From assembly GCA_016707705.1 (NCBI GenBank), contig JADJHD010000024.1:1-62286 (forward strand): a DNA stretch of 62,286 nucleotides, in the 5' to 3' direction. The position numbers were made by a program, and so were the translations under genes. The notes under the pieces were generated by a model. That model was not told the origin of the DNA and did no database searches. It saw only the letters and a list, made by a program, of their open reading frames with translations. Origin of the DNA: Bacteroidales bacterium. Its GTDB lineage: Bacteria > Bacteroidota > Bacteroidia > Bacteroidales > UBA4417. Positions 44,275 to 54,022 of this stretch are shown in pieces (within the stretch, counting starts at the first letter, position 1; the number at the start of each line of letters is the position of its first letter).

Positions 44275-45464
44275 CTAGTTTAATACCTTATTCACAAGGT
44301 CAGCAGCTTCCTGAAGTGAAACAGCCGAGTAAACTGCAAGTCCTGAATTGGTAATCAGTTCCTTGGCTTCTTCAGCATTGGTTCCCTGCAGACGTACAAT
44401 AATAGGAACATGGATGTCACCGATGTTCTTATAAGCATCAACAATACCCTGGGCAACCCTGTCGCATCTTACAATACCACCAAAAATATTCACGAGGATT
44501 GCTTTTACGCTGTGGTCCTTCAAAATAATCCTGAAAGCTTTTTCAACGCGTTCAGCATTGGCGGTACCACCTACATCAAGGAAGTTGGCAGGCTCTCCCC
44601 CACTCTGCTTGATAATATCCATGGTTGCCATGGCAAGACCAGCACCATTAACCATGCAACCCTACGTTTTCCATTAAGTTTACAAATGAGGTTATATTGT
44701 CCGGCTTCAACTTCTGCAAAATCCTCTTCATATATATCGCGCATTGCAACATAATCAGGATGCCTGTAAAGAGCATTCTGGTCCAACCGCATTTTGCAAT
44801 CAACTGCCATTATCTTATCATCACTGGTTTTCAGAACCGGATTGATTTCAAGAAGCGCCAGATCAGCACCCATGTAGGCATCATAAAGTCCTTTAACGAA
44901 CTTCACCATATTCTTGAAGGATTCACCGCTCAGTCCGAGGTTAAAGGCAATATTCCTGCACTGGAAAGGCTGCAATCCAACCTTACGGTCAATAACTTCC
45001 AGGAAAATCTTATCTGGTTTGTGTTCTGCCACTTCCTCAATATCCATTCCACCTTCAGGGGAATACATTACCATGACTTTTCCCAAAGCGCGGTTAAGTA
45101 ACAGACTGATGTAGAATTCACGCGTTTCGGATGCTCCGGGATAATAAATATCCTGCTGAATCAGAACCTTGCGAACGAGTTTGCCTTCCTTACTCGTTTG
45201 AGGAGTTACCAGCATCATTCCCAGTATATTGGAGGCTTTCTCGCGAGCATCTTCCAGTGATTTAGCCAGTTTAACTCCACCACCTTTTCCTCTTCCACCG
45301 GCATGTATTTGGGCTTTTACCACGCAAAACTGTGAGCCGGACTGCTCCTGAACCGATTTAGCGGCTTCAACAGCCTGCTCAACGGTTTCTGCCATTATTC
45401 CCAGCGGGACCGGAACACCAAAACTTGATAAAATCTGTTTTGCCTGATATTCATGAAGATTCAT
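44275..45464 (-). pseudogene. sucC: Succinyl-CoA ligase beta subunit, interrupted by indels
   Basis: The frame from ATG 45464 encodes the ATP-grasp half: MNLHEYQAKQILSSFGVPVP, KAQIHAGGRGKGGGVKL, SPEGGMDIEEVAE and LLEINPVLKT. It is lost after KLNGK near 44670. The C-terminal CoA-ligase half resumes in another frame at MVNGAGLAMATMDI (from 44655) with GGIVRCDRVAQGI, ending at 44275. Removing one A from the run at 44667-44670 and one base near 44658 restores the expected GNVGCMVNGAG. Two single-base additions 10 bases apart in an essential-type gene point to consensus error rather than decay. SucD is not adjacent. Confidence 0.88.
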
Positions 45465-45479
45465 CGTTCTGCAATTTAG

Positions 45480-45509
45480 TTGTTACGAACTGTTATTTTT
45501 GTAAATTTG
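45480..45509 (+). promoter_or_regulatory. Promoter upstream of the DUF5916 gene
   Basis: TTG at 45480-45482, exactly 19 bases, then TAAATTTG at 45502-45509. The leader to ATG 45624 is about 110 bases. Confidence 0.65.
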
Positions 45510-45623
45510 ATTCTTCAAAAATAAGGGAATTATCCACAACCCCAAACCAGCTTTGAAATATATTTACCGGCGTATTTACTGCTTTATGCTGACTTTCATT
45601 ATTCTATATTCAATTTTACACTA

Positions 45624-48062
45624 ATGCGAACATACTTTATTATCCTACTTAGTTTCTTGATATTCCCTGCATATTCACAGGTGGAAAAAAGGTTTGCCAA
45701 TGCCTGTAAAGTTGAAATTCCACCAAAAATTGATGGCAATCTGAATGACATTTGCTGGACCAAGTGCAATGTAATTGAAGACTTTACACAGTTCTTGCCG
45801 AATATGGATGCTTCACCAAGCTTCCCGTCAGAAGTAAGAGTGGCCTACGACGATCAGGCTCTTTATGTTGCCGCATACCTGAAGGATCCTTTTCCTGACA
45901 GCATTCCCATGCAATTGGGAAACAGGGATGATGAAAACCTGAATGTTGACTATTTTGGAATTGGTCTGGATACCTATGATAATCAACTTGATGCCTATAC
46001 CTTTATAGTGACTGCTGGTGTACAGATCGACTATCGCGAAAAGGATGACACCTATGATGGCGTCTGGCTGAGCGAAGCAAGGCTTACCCATGATGGCTGG
46101 GTTGTTGAAATTAAAATCCCCTATTCAGCAATCAGGTTCCCAAAAATCCCTAATCAGGTATGGGGATTACAGTTAATCCGATCTATTCGCCGTTACAGGG
46201 AAACCGATTATTGGGCAATGGAAAAACCCGGGGCTGACAATAACCTGGTTTATTGGGGCGAACTAAGGAATATTGAAAATATCGAACCTCCGGTAAGGCT
46301 TTCCTTTACTCCCTATCTGGCTTCTTCAATTCAGCATTACCCGGATTCAGTAAACAGACACATTTCCACTTCATTTGTTGGTGGATTGGACCTGAAATAC
46401 GGTCTGAATGAGAGCTTTACCCTTGACATGACCTTGTTACCCGATTTCAGCCAGGTTCAATCCGACAATCAAATCAAGAATCTGACTGCTTTCGAGACAG
46501 TTTATACTGAACAGCGGCCTTTTTTCAAGGAAGCTGTCGACCTGTTTCAAAAAGGCGATCTGTTTTATTCGCGAAGGATTGGCGCTGTTCCTCAGAATTA
46601 CTACTCTGTTGAAAGCCAGGTGCTTGACGAAGAAGAAGTTAGTAAAAATCCAATTCAGCAACAGCTTATCAACTCCACGAAGTTTTCAGGACGTACCAGT
46701 GGCGGTCTTGCTATTGGTATCCTGAATGCAGTGACCGGTAATACCTATGCCACTCTGAAGAAGCCTGACGGCAGCAAACGGAACTATCTTACCGATCCTG
46801 CTACCAATTACAATATGATAGTCCTTGCTCAGGCCCTTAAAAACAATTCTGAAGTATTTCTTTCAAACAGCAATGTCATCAGAAGCAAAGGCTATGACGA
46901 TGCCAATGTGACTGCTGCCGGAATAAAACTTAATGACAAGTCAAATACCTATGTCCTGAATATTAATGGCGGACTTAGTCAGAATTACAGTCGTGAAGAT
47001 TCAACTTCAGGAAGGGAAATTGTGGAACTGGGATATAAAGCATATGCCGGAGTTGGCAAGACCAATGGTAACTTTCAGTTTACGCTGGTTAAGGGGGCGA
47101 TGAATAGAACCTATGATGCCAACGACATGGGACTAACCTTCTACAATAACTATCATTACAATTATGCAAGTTTCTATTATAATCTTTACCAGCCCTGGTG
47201 GAAATTCAGGGATATGCATAATAGTGTGATACTCACCAATGAGAATAATTACACTACTGGCAAGGTTCAGAAAGCAAACCTCAAAATCAGCAGCTTTTCA
47301 ACAACACTTAAGTACCTTTCGTTATGGACGAATATCAGGTATGACTTTCTGGAAACCTTCGATTATTACGAGCCCAGATATGATGGAAGGTATTTCCTGC
47401 AACCCAGGTCTTTATCCGTTGATTGTGGATTCTCAAGCGATTACAGAAAAAAATTCGCTTTGGATGCAGTTTTCCAGAGGGCTGTCACAAGCCGCGACAA
47501 TGGCACTGAGAGCAGCATTGATATTCACCCAATCATAAGGTTCAGCAATCATTTTCTGTTCAACTATATCTTTAGCTTCTCCAGAATTAATAATCAGGTG
47601 GGATATGCCTCAACTGTCAGTAATGGAATTTCCGATAGTATAATCTTCGGCAGCAGAGATGTTGTTACAGTCATAAATACCATCTCAGCAAAATACCTTT
47701 TCCGGAACAACCTCTCACTGAATCTGAACACAAGACATTACTGGGCTAAAGGCAATTATGATAATTATTCGCTGCTGCTTGACAACGGCCGGATCTCAGA
47801 GCCTATCCTTTACAACAACACCCATAATTTCAACTTTAATGTATTTACAGTTGATATGGTTTTCTCCTGGATTTTCGCTCCCGGCAGCAGCTTTAATTTT
47901 GTCTGGAAAAACGCCATCAACCCTCCTGACCAGGGAGATGCAGTGGATAATTACTTCAATAACCTAAAATACACATTTGATTCACCCCAGAGAAATACCC
48001 TTTCCTTCAAGATACTCTATTATCTGGATTACCAACAGATTAAAAAGAGGGCTAAAAGGTAA
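45624..48062 (+). CDS. DUF5916 outer-membrane protein with N-terminal CBM9-like domain
   Basis: An 812-residue protein with a signal peptide (YFIILLSFLIFPAYSQ). A CBM9-like domain covers about residues 28-215 (KIDGNLNDICWTKC, VAYDDQALYVAAYLKDP, WVVEIKIPYSAIRFP). A long DUF5916 region with many beta strands follows, including LLPDFSQVQSDNQ and EQRPFFKEAVDLF. The strand-rich C-terminus suggests a barrel in the outer membrane. The family is very common in Bacteroidota but its activity is unknown; carbohydrate binding is an inference from the CBM9 fold. Confidence 0.87.
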   Translation: MRTYFIILLSFLIFPAYSQVEKRFANACKVEIPPKIDGNLNDICWTKCNVIEDFTQFLPNMDASPSFPSEVRVAYDDQALYVAAYLKDPFPDSIPMQLGNRDDENLNVDYFGIGLDTYDNQLDAYTFIVTAGVQIDYREKDDTYDGVWLSEARLTHDGWVVEIKIPYSAIRFPKIPNQVWGLQLIRSIRRYRETDYWAMEKPGADNNLVYWGELRNIENIEPPVRLSFTPYLASSIQHYPDSVNRHISTSFVGGLDLKYGLNESFTLDMTLLPDFSQVQSDNQIKNLTAFETVYTEQRPFFKEAVDLFQKGDLFYSRRIGAVPQNYYSVESQVLDEEEVSKNPIQQQLINSTKFSGRTSGGLAIGILNAVTGNTYATLKKPDGSKRNYLTDPATNYNMIVLAQALKNNSEVFLSNSNVIRSKGYDDANVTAAGIKLNDKSNTYVLNINGGLSQNYSREDSTSGREIVELGYKAYAGVGKTNGNFQFTLVKGAMNRTYDANDMGLTFYNNYHYNYASFYYNLYQPWWKFRDMHNSVILTNENNYTTGKVQKANLKISSFSTTLKYLSLWTNIRYDFLETFDYYEPRYDGRYFLQPRSLSVDCGFSSDYRKKFALDAVFQRAVTSRDNGTESSIDIHPIIRFSNHFLFNYIFSFSRINNQVGYASTVSNGISDSIIFGSRDVVTVINTISAKYLFRNNLSLNLNTRHYWAKGNYDNYSLLLDNGRISEPILYNNTHNFNFNVFTVDMVFSWIFAPGSSFNFVWKNAINPPDQGDAVDNYFNNLKYTFDSPQRNTLSFKILYYLDYQQIKKRAKR

Positions 48063-48109
48063 CTCCCTGCCTCAGAAACCAGGATTGTAAACTGAGCAAT
48101 TGAACTTCA

Positions 48110-48117
48110 TACCTTTG
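48110..48117 (+). promoter_or_regulatory. -7 box for lolD
   Basis: TACCTTTG, a full match, ends 17 bases before ATG 48135. Confidence 0.5.
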
Positions 48118-48134
48118 CAGTTCATTCAATAATT

Positions 48135-48785
48135 ATGATTGTAGGAAAGAATATTTTCAAATCGTTCAATAAGCTGGAAGTATTGAAGGGAATTGACCTG
48201 GAGATCGTCAAGGGTGAGATTGTTTCCGTTGTCGGAGCTTCGGGTGCAGGTAAAACTACACTGCTTCAAATCCTGGGGACTCTGGATAAACCTACATCTG
48301 GAAAAATCCTTATCGACGGAATTGAAGTTCAATCCCTTGGAGAGAAGAAATTATCCGCTTTCAGAAACAAGCATATTGGATTTGTCTTCCAGTTTCATCA
48401 CCTCCTTCCTGAATTCACCGCAGTTGAGAACCTTTGCATTCCCGCCTACATTGCGGGCACATCAGCAGCAGATGCAAAGAAACGCGCAATGGAACTACTT
48501 GAATTCCTGCACCTTCAGGATCGAGCAACCCATAAGCCGTCTGAACTCTCAGGAGGTGAGCAGCAACGCATAGCCGTAGCCCGTTCCCTGATGAATAAAC
48601 CCTCTGTCATTTTCGCAGATGAGCCCTCGGGAAATCTGGATTCAACAAATGCCCGGGAACTCCATGACCTTTTCTTTTCACTGAGAAGGGAGTTCAATCA
48701 GACCTTCGTTATTGTTACACATAATGAAGAATTTGCCAACGGCTCTGATAGAAAACTGACCATTGTAGATGGCAGAATTCAATAA
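48135..48785 (+). CDS. lolD: LolD-type ABC ATPase
   Basis: A 216-residue ATPase of the MacB/LolD class: Walker A VGASGAGKTTLLQILGTLD, the Q-loop GFVFQFHHLLPEFTAVEN, the signature LSGGEQQRIAVARSL, Walker B VIFADEPSGNLD and the H-loop VIVTHNEEFA. With LolC/E partners it releases lipoproteins from the inner membrane to LolA. No permease gene is adjacent, which is usual for this gene in Bacteroidota. LolD is preferred over FtsE or MacB from the HHLLPEFTA signature. Confidence 0.88.
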   Translation: MIVGKNIFKSFNKLEVLKGIDLEIVKGEIVSVVGASGAGKTTLLQILGTLDKPTSGKILIDGIEVQSLGEKKLSAFRNKHIGFVFQFHHLLPEFTAVENLCIPAYIAGTSAADAKKRAMELLEFLHLQDRATHKPSELSGGEQQRIAVARSLMNKPSVIFADEPSGNLDSTNARELHDLFFSLRREFNQTFVIVTHNEEFANGSDRKLTIVDGRIQ

Positions 48786-49127
48786 GCAGATCCTTTTGGC
48801 TCTTTTTCCAGTATAATTTTCTCAAACTGCACAAAAAGAAGGATAACTTTCTAATGATTTTGCCATTAATATAGTAAAGCTTAGTTCCAGCTTTATAACT
48901 GACTTCCCCCTACTCTCCCCGCTACTGTAAAACCTGATTGACGCTCATGTCTGATTCCAATCAGAATGAATCTTAAAAATGATATGATCTCAGGGCAAAC
49001 TCCCAATAAATCAGGTAAAAAATCGTTTAAACATCAGGATTCTGCATATCAAGCTTAATTGTTAGAATTGAAAGTCAGAAAACAGCTCAAATAATAGTAA
49101 AAGAAGAACCGAAACGTAGGATAAGAC
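48786..49127. other. Intergenic stretch before the giant repeat protein
   Basis: These 342 bases are AT-rich. I found no consensus promoter with both boxes, no hairpin and no short gene. The promoter of the 1571-residue protein gene probably lies in the last 150 bases. Confidence 0.4.
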
Positions 49128-52100
49128 ATGAAATTGCCGATACAAAAGAACATCTACACTCATATATTCATTGCAATCCTTATTCTTGGCAGCCTAATCT
49201 TTCAGGCATCACCCTGCCTTGCCCAGAATGCGGCTTCTGACAATTACAGCAGTCTGGTAAAATCAGCTGAAGAGTCCTTTACTGCTAAAAATTATTCTCA
49301 ATCACTGGATTTCTACAACAAGGCTCTTGTTCTCAAGCCCGGCGATAAAGCTGTTACTGCCAAAATTGATGAACTACGCAAACTCATTGCAAATACTGAC
49401 GCCCAAAAGAACAAATCCTTTGAAGACCTGGTTCTTGAGGGTGAAAAATTCTACAAATCAAAGGATTACCCCACTTCAAAACGTTATTTCCAACAGGCTC
49501 TTGATCTGGATCCTTCATCTCAATATGCTAAGGACAGGCTTGCAGCAATCCGACAGGTTTACACAGACCCTTCTGACCTTGCCAGATACAACGAAGCTAT
49601 ACAGAAAGGGAATAAGGAACTCGAATCAGGGAACTACGATCAGGCCAACTCCTGGTTCGTAATTGCCCAGGGAATGCAACCTGAACAGAAAGTACCTAGG
49701 GATAAAATTGCAGAATGCAACAGGCTCAAAGCCGAATCCATTACTAAAAAAGCTCAATATGATGCTTTCGTTGCAGAAGCAGATAAACTTCTGGCTGCTG
49801 AAAAACGTGAGGAAGCAAGAGCAATTTATGTAAAAGCTGCCGCCTTGCAACCGAAGGAAATGGGGGCCAACCTCAAAATCAAGGAAATAGATGATTGGTT
49901 TGCCGCAAAGAAAGCCAAACAAGATTCATATGATAAAGCCATTGAACAGGCTGACCAGTTCTATGTAAGCAGAGATTTTGCCAACGCAGTCCTGAAGTAC
50001 AAGGAAGCCCTGAAAGTGAAACCGGAAGCAAGGTATCCGAAAGAAATGATTGAAAAATCGTCGAACGGAGAAACCCAGCTGAAGTCAATCCAGGAAAAAT
50101 ACGATGCAGCAATTGCTTCTGCTGATAACTTTTTGAAATCAGGAGATCAGGATGCAGCTCTAATGGGTTATCGCTCTGCACTTGAATTCAAGCCTTCGGA
50201 ACCCTACCCTGCTGCAAAAATCAAGGAGATTGAAACTGCTGCATCTGAGCGCAACAGTCGTGTTGAAGCCTACGATATTGCGATACACAATGGCGATCAG
50301 GCTCTTTCTGAACAAAAGCTGGATGTAGCCCTCAATCACTACAAAAATGCACTTACCCTCTTCCCTGATAAATCCTATCCCAAGGATAAGATTGCTGAAA
50401 TCAACTCCATGAGCAGTGACAGGAAAGCAAAGCAGGCTGCATATCAAAAAGCAATTGCTGATGGAGATGCCCGTCTGAAGGAAAAGAAGTATCCTGAAGC
50501 ACTCACAGCTTACAATAAAGCTTTGGAGGCAAAATCTGAGGATAACTATGCTCAGGGTAAAATAGCTGAGATAAATACTATTGTTGAAAGCCAGAAATCA
50601 AAGAATGCTTCTTATTCCGATGCAATTGGCAGGGCTGACCTCGCCTATACCGGCAAAAAATATGATGAAGCACTGGATGCATACAAGGAAGCAAGTCTGG
50701 TAAAACCTGCGGAATCCTATCCCAAAGAAAGGATTAACCTTATCAACGGAATCCTTTCAAAGGAAAAAACCGCAAGCGACAAGTACAATAACTTCATTGC
50801 AACTGCTGACAATGCCTATAGTTCACAGAAATTCCAGGAAGCACTGACAGCCTACCAGAATGCGCTGTCTATCAAACCGGCTGAACAATATCCATCCGAC
50901 AGAATTACAGCTATCAACCTGATCCTGAAGGATAACAAGGCACGTCAGGAAATGTATCAGCAAGCCATCATCACAGCTGATAAACTCTTTGGCGAAAAGC
51001 AATATGAAAGGGCAACAGCAGCCTATAATGAAGCTAAGAGCATTAAGCCTGAAGAAAAATACCCACAGTCCAAACTCGATGAGATTAACTCCCTTACTGA
51101 ACTCAACAGGAAAAAGGATTCAGATTATCAGCAGTTTATTGCCAAAGGTGATTCAGCCTCAGGAATTGGAGAATATGCCACTGCACTGACAGCTTTCCAG
51201 TCTGCTCAAAAGTTGAAACCGACTGAAAATTACCCAAAGGAAAGAATAACAGCTATTAGTAAATTAATTGCTGACCAAAAGCAGGCAGATCTGGATTATA
51301 AGGCAGCAATTGCTTTGGCTGATAAAGCCATGCTGGCAAAAAGCTATTCAGATGCTCTTGCAAAATATCAGCAGGCAAGCAGTATAAAGCCTGCTGAAAC
51401 CTATCCAAAGACAAAATCTGACGAAATCAGCCAGATTCTCTCCGAACTGAAGAATAAGGATGAATCCTATGCATCAGCTATCGAAAGAGGAGATAAAGCA
51501 TTTGCGGAAAACAGGCTGGCTGATGCAGTTTCAGCTTTCAGCGAGGCAACTGCCATCAAGCCTTCAGAAAAATACCCCAAGGATAAAATAATTGCAATTA
51601 ACAAACAGCTGGCTGAAGAAAAAGCTCTTCAGGACAATTACAACAATACTGTTGCCATGGCTGACGCTTTCCTCTCAGGAGGTAAGTTACCTGAAGCATT
51701 GGCAGCCTATCAAAAAGCATCCGGCTTAAAACCAGCTGAGCAATATCCAAAGGATAAGATTGAAGAAACCAACCGTCTTATTCTGGAAGCAAAAAACAGG
51801 GATGAAGCTTATCAGAAAGCAATCACTTCAGCCGACAAATCCTTTACAGAGAAGGACTACGAAAACGCAAGAACCTCTTACAATCAGGCTCTTGCACTAA
51901 AAGCTAACGAAGCATATCCGTCTGCCCAAATTCAAAAGATAAATGTGATTCAGGATGGTATCAAAGCTACTGATGCAAATTACGCAAAAGCGATAGCAGA
52001 AGCTGATGCTTCCCTGGAACAGAAGCAATACGACAAATCACTTGCTTCTTATCAGGATGCATCTCAGCTTAAACCAACCGAGTCCTATCCAATTGAAAAG

Positions 52101-53843
52101 ATAAAGCACATTAATGGAATTCTGGAAAATATCAAGGCCACAAATGCAGCTTATGATAAGGAGATTGCAGTTGCTGACCAGTTGTTTTCTGAGAAAAAAT
52201 ACACTGAAGCTATCAGTGTTTACGAAAAGTCCCTGCTTATAAAACCTGGGGAGAAATATCCTCCATCAAGAATTACTGAATGCAATACTGAGTTAGCGAA
52301 GATAAAGGACACTCAGGAGAAATATGACAAGGCGATTGCCGATGGGAACACTCAATTCACTCAAAAGAATTACAGTTCAGCGCTTGAATCCTACAGGCTT
52401 GCAACTACTCTTAAGCCTGAAGAAGCACTGCCACAGCAGAAAACCAGGGAAATCATCCAGATCATGGATGAAATCAGGGTTCGTGATGAGAACTATACTA
52501 AAGCAATTACTGACGGTGACTCTTTCTATAATGCCCGCAAATTCCGTGAGGCACTTGAACCCTATGAAAGAGCTTCAACTATAAAACCTGAGGAAACCTA
52601 TCCGAAAACACAAAAGGAGAAGATCAATAAGGAACTGGCTGATCAAAAGAAAGTGGATGATCTCTACAATCAGATGATTGCAGATGCCGACAAATATCTT
52701 GCTGAGAAAAAGTATCCTCTTGCATTAAAAGCATACGAAGAGGCTTCTGAAAGCAAGAAGGAAGAATCCTATCCAAAGGAAAAGATTAAGGCGATTCAAA
52801 CAATCCTGGCAGAAATTCAGGCAAAGGATGAGGCCTACAACAATGCGTTGGCGGAAGGAGATGCACATCTGGCTTCCAAAGATCCGTCAGGAGCTCTTGT
52901 AGCCTTCCAGAGCGCTTTAAAAATTAAACCCGGGGAAGCATACCCTACTGAAAAGATCAGTAAAATCCAGGCTGAGCTGAAAGCTATTGATGATAAATAC
53001 ATGAAGACTGTTTCAGATGCTGACGCACGACTCTCAGCCAAAGAATACTCAGAGGCACTGAATTTCTACCAGCAGGCATTGGATATTAAACCCGGAGAAA
53101 AGTATCCTCAGGATAAGATTGCAGAAATAAATGAAACGCTGGTTCGCGAAAAGGAAGAGCAGGAAAAGTTATATGCTGCATCTGTCGCTGATGGTGACCG
53201 TCTCCTGGCAGCATTGAATTATGTTGATGCAAAAAGGGCCTTTGTTAAAGCATCCGGGATAAAGCCTTCTGAAAAATATCCAAAGGATAAACTAATTGAA
53301 ATTAACCTGGTACTGGATGAAAGAAACCGTGCCTTAAAAGGTGAGTATGACAAGGCCATTGTTGATGCAGATAAGCTGTATCAGCAGAAAATCCTTGACC
53401 AGGCTATAGATGCCTATGAAAAAGCCGGCAATATCAAGCCTGATGAGACCTACCCCGGTGAAATGATCAGGAAAATAAGGCAGTACATTGCAGATCATTC
53501 AATCCTTGATGTTAATACAGCGTTGGTCCTGATTCCTGCAGGTGATGAGCATAAATTCACTTTCAAGGGAATTGAACCCAGACTCAGAAACAACAATTAT
53601 GTGATGATTCGTGCCAAAGCAATAGGAACCGTAATTCCAAAGGTCTATTTCAACTATGGACATGATAATGCCAAAAACGGTGGAGTTGTACTTCGGACTA
53701 TCACAAGTAAGGAAGGCGTCGATTACCTGATTCGCCTTGCAGGACAGGATAAATGGTATCGTGAGGACAACAACTGGTTCAGCATCTATACTGAAGGATG
53801 CGATATTGAGGTCAGTAAGATCCAGATCTCTCAGGGAGAATAA
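49128..53843 (+). CDS. Giant exported protein with about 25 TPR-like repeats and a C-terminal beta domain
   Basis: The 1571-residue protein has a signal peptide ending SPCLAQN. About 25 repeats of roughly 57 residues follow (about residues 40-1455). Each starts with a TPR pair (like YDKAIADGDARLKEKKYPEA then LTAYNKALEAK) and ends with a motif such as KPAEQYPKDKIEETNRLI. The linker of about 23 residues makes the unit longer than a 34-residue TPR. The last 113 residues form a different, beta-rich domain (DVNTALVLIPAGDEHKFTFK, NNWFSIYTEGCDIEV). No enzyme motif is seen. It probably is a long periplasmic or surface scaffold. It is transcribed alone and followed by a terminator. Confidence 0.9.
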   Translation: MKLPIQKNIYTHIFIAILILGSLIFQASPCLAQNAASDNYSSLVKSAEESFTAKNYSQSLDFYNKALVLKPGDKAVTAKIDELRKLIANTDAQKNKSFEDLVLEGEKFYKSKDYPTSKRYFQQALDLDPSSQYAKDRLAAIRQVYTDPSDLARYNEAIQKGNKELESGNYDQANSWFVIAQGMQPEQKVPRDKIAECNRLKAESITKKAQYDAFVAEADKLLAAEKREEARAIYVKAAALQPKEMGANLKIKEIDDWFAAKKAKQDSYDKAIEQADQFYVSRDFANAVLKYKEALKVKPEARYPKEMIEKSSNGETQLKSIQEKYDAAIASADNFLKSGDQDAALMGYRSALEFKPSEPYPAAKIKEIETAASERNSRVEAYDIAIHNGDQALSEQKLDVALNHYKNALTLFPDKSYPKDKIAEINSMSSDRKAKQAAYQKAIADGDARLKEKKYPEALTAYNKALEAKSEDNYAQGKIAEINTIVESQKSKNASYSDAIGRADLAYTGKKYDEALDAYKEASLVKPAESYPKERINLINGILSKEKTASDKYNNFIATADNAYSSQKFQEALTAYQNALSIKPAEQYPSDRITAINLILKDNKARQEMYQQAIITADKLFGEKQYERATAAYNEAKSIKPEEKYPQSKLDEINSLTELNRKKDSDYQQFIAKGDSASGIGEYATALTAFQSAQKLKPTENYPKERITAISKLIADQKQADLDYKAAIALADKAMLAKSYSDALAKYQQASSIKPAETYPKTKSDEISQILSELKNKDESYASAIERGDKAFAENRLADAVSAFSEATAIKPSEKYPKDKIIAINKQLAEEKALQDNYNNTVAMADAFLSGGKLPEALAAYQKASGLKPAEQYPKDKIEETNRLILEAKNRDEAYQKAITSADKSFTEKDYENARTSYNQALALKANEAYPSAQIQKINVIQDGIKATDANYAKAIAEADASLEQKQYDKSLASYQDASQLKPTESYPIEKIKHINGILENIKATNAAYDKEIAVADQLFSEKKYTEAISVYEKSLLIKPGEKYPPSRITECNTELAKIKDTQEKYDKAIADGNTQFTQKNYSSALESYRLATTLKPEEALPQQKTREIIQIMDEIRVRDENYTKAITDGDSFYNARKFREALEPYERASTIKPEETYPKTQKEKINKELADQKKVDDLYNQMIADADKYLAEKKYPLALKAYEEASESKKEESYPKEKIKAIQTILAEIQAKDEAYNNALAEGDAHLASKDPSGALVAFQSALKIKPGEAYPTEKISKIQAELKAIDDKYMKTVSDADARLSAKEYSEALNFYQQALDIKPGEKYPQDKIAEINETLVREKEEQEKLYAASVADGDRLLAALNYVDAKRAFVKASGIKPSEKYPKDKLIEINLVLDERNRALKGEYDKAIVDADKLYQQKILDQAIDAYEKAGNIKPDETYPGEMIRKIRQYIADHSILDVNTALVLIPAGDEHKFTFKGIEPRLRNNNYVMIRAKAIGTVIPKVYFNYGHDNAKNGGVVLRTITSKEGVDYLIRLAGQDKWYREDNNWFSIYTEGCDIEVSKIQISQGE
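49240..53490 (+). repeat. Internal coding repeats, about 25 units of about 171 bp
   Basis: The unit boundary motif KPxExYPKxKIxxIN appears 25 times; the first four and unit 5 are the most divergent. The units are diverged at the DNA level, so they are old duplications rather than a fresh expansion. Confidence 0.85.
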
Positions 53844-53879
53844 TAAACAGAATCTGATCCAACAAAAGATATAATGTCT

Positions 53880-53911
53880 GAAAGCCTCAAAACGAGGCTT
53901 TCTTTCTTTTT
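53880..53911 (+). terminator. Terminator of the giant repeat protein gene
   Basis: A 9-bp stem GAAAGCCTC and GAGGCTTTC, loop AAAAC, then a T-rich tail, 36 bases after the stop. Confidence 0.85.
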
Positions 53912-54022
53912 GTTTATCTGTATAACAGTCAAACATGTTTCACTGAATTTCATCAGCAGAAACTATTATAATAGCTGAATTTTACTGAACTTCGCAGCCC
54001 AACCATCGCTAAATTATTGAAC

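Noticed and set aside
44697..45101. Plus-strand frame opposite sucC
   Set aside because: It is a shadow of the sucC coding sequence, and the composition is that of an antisense frame.
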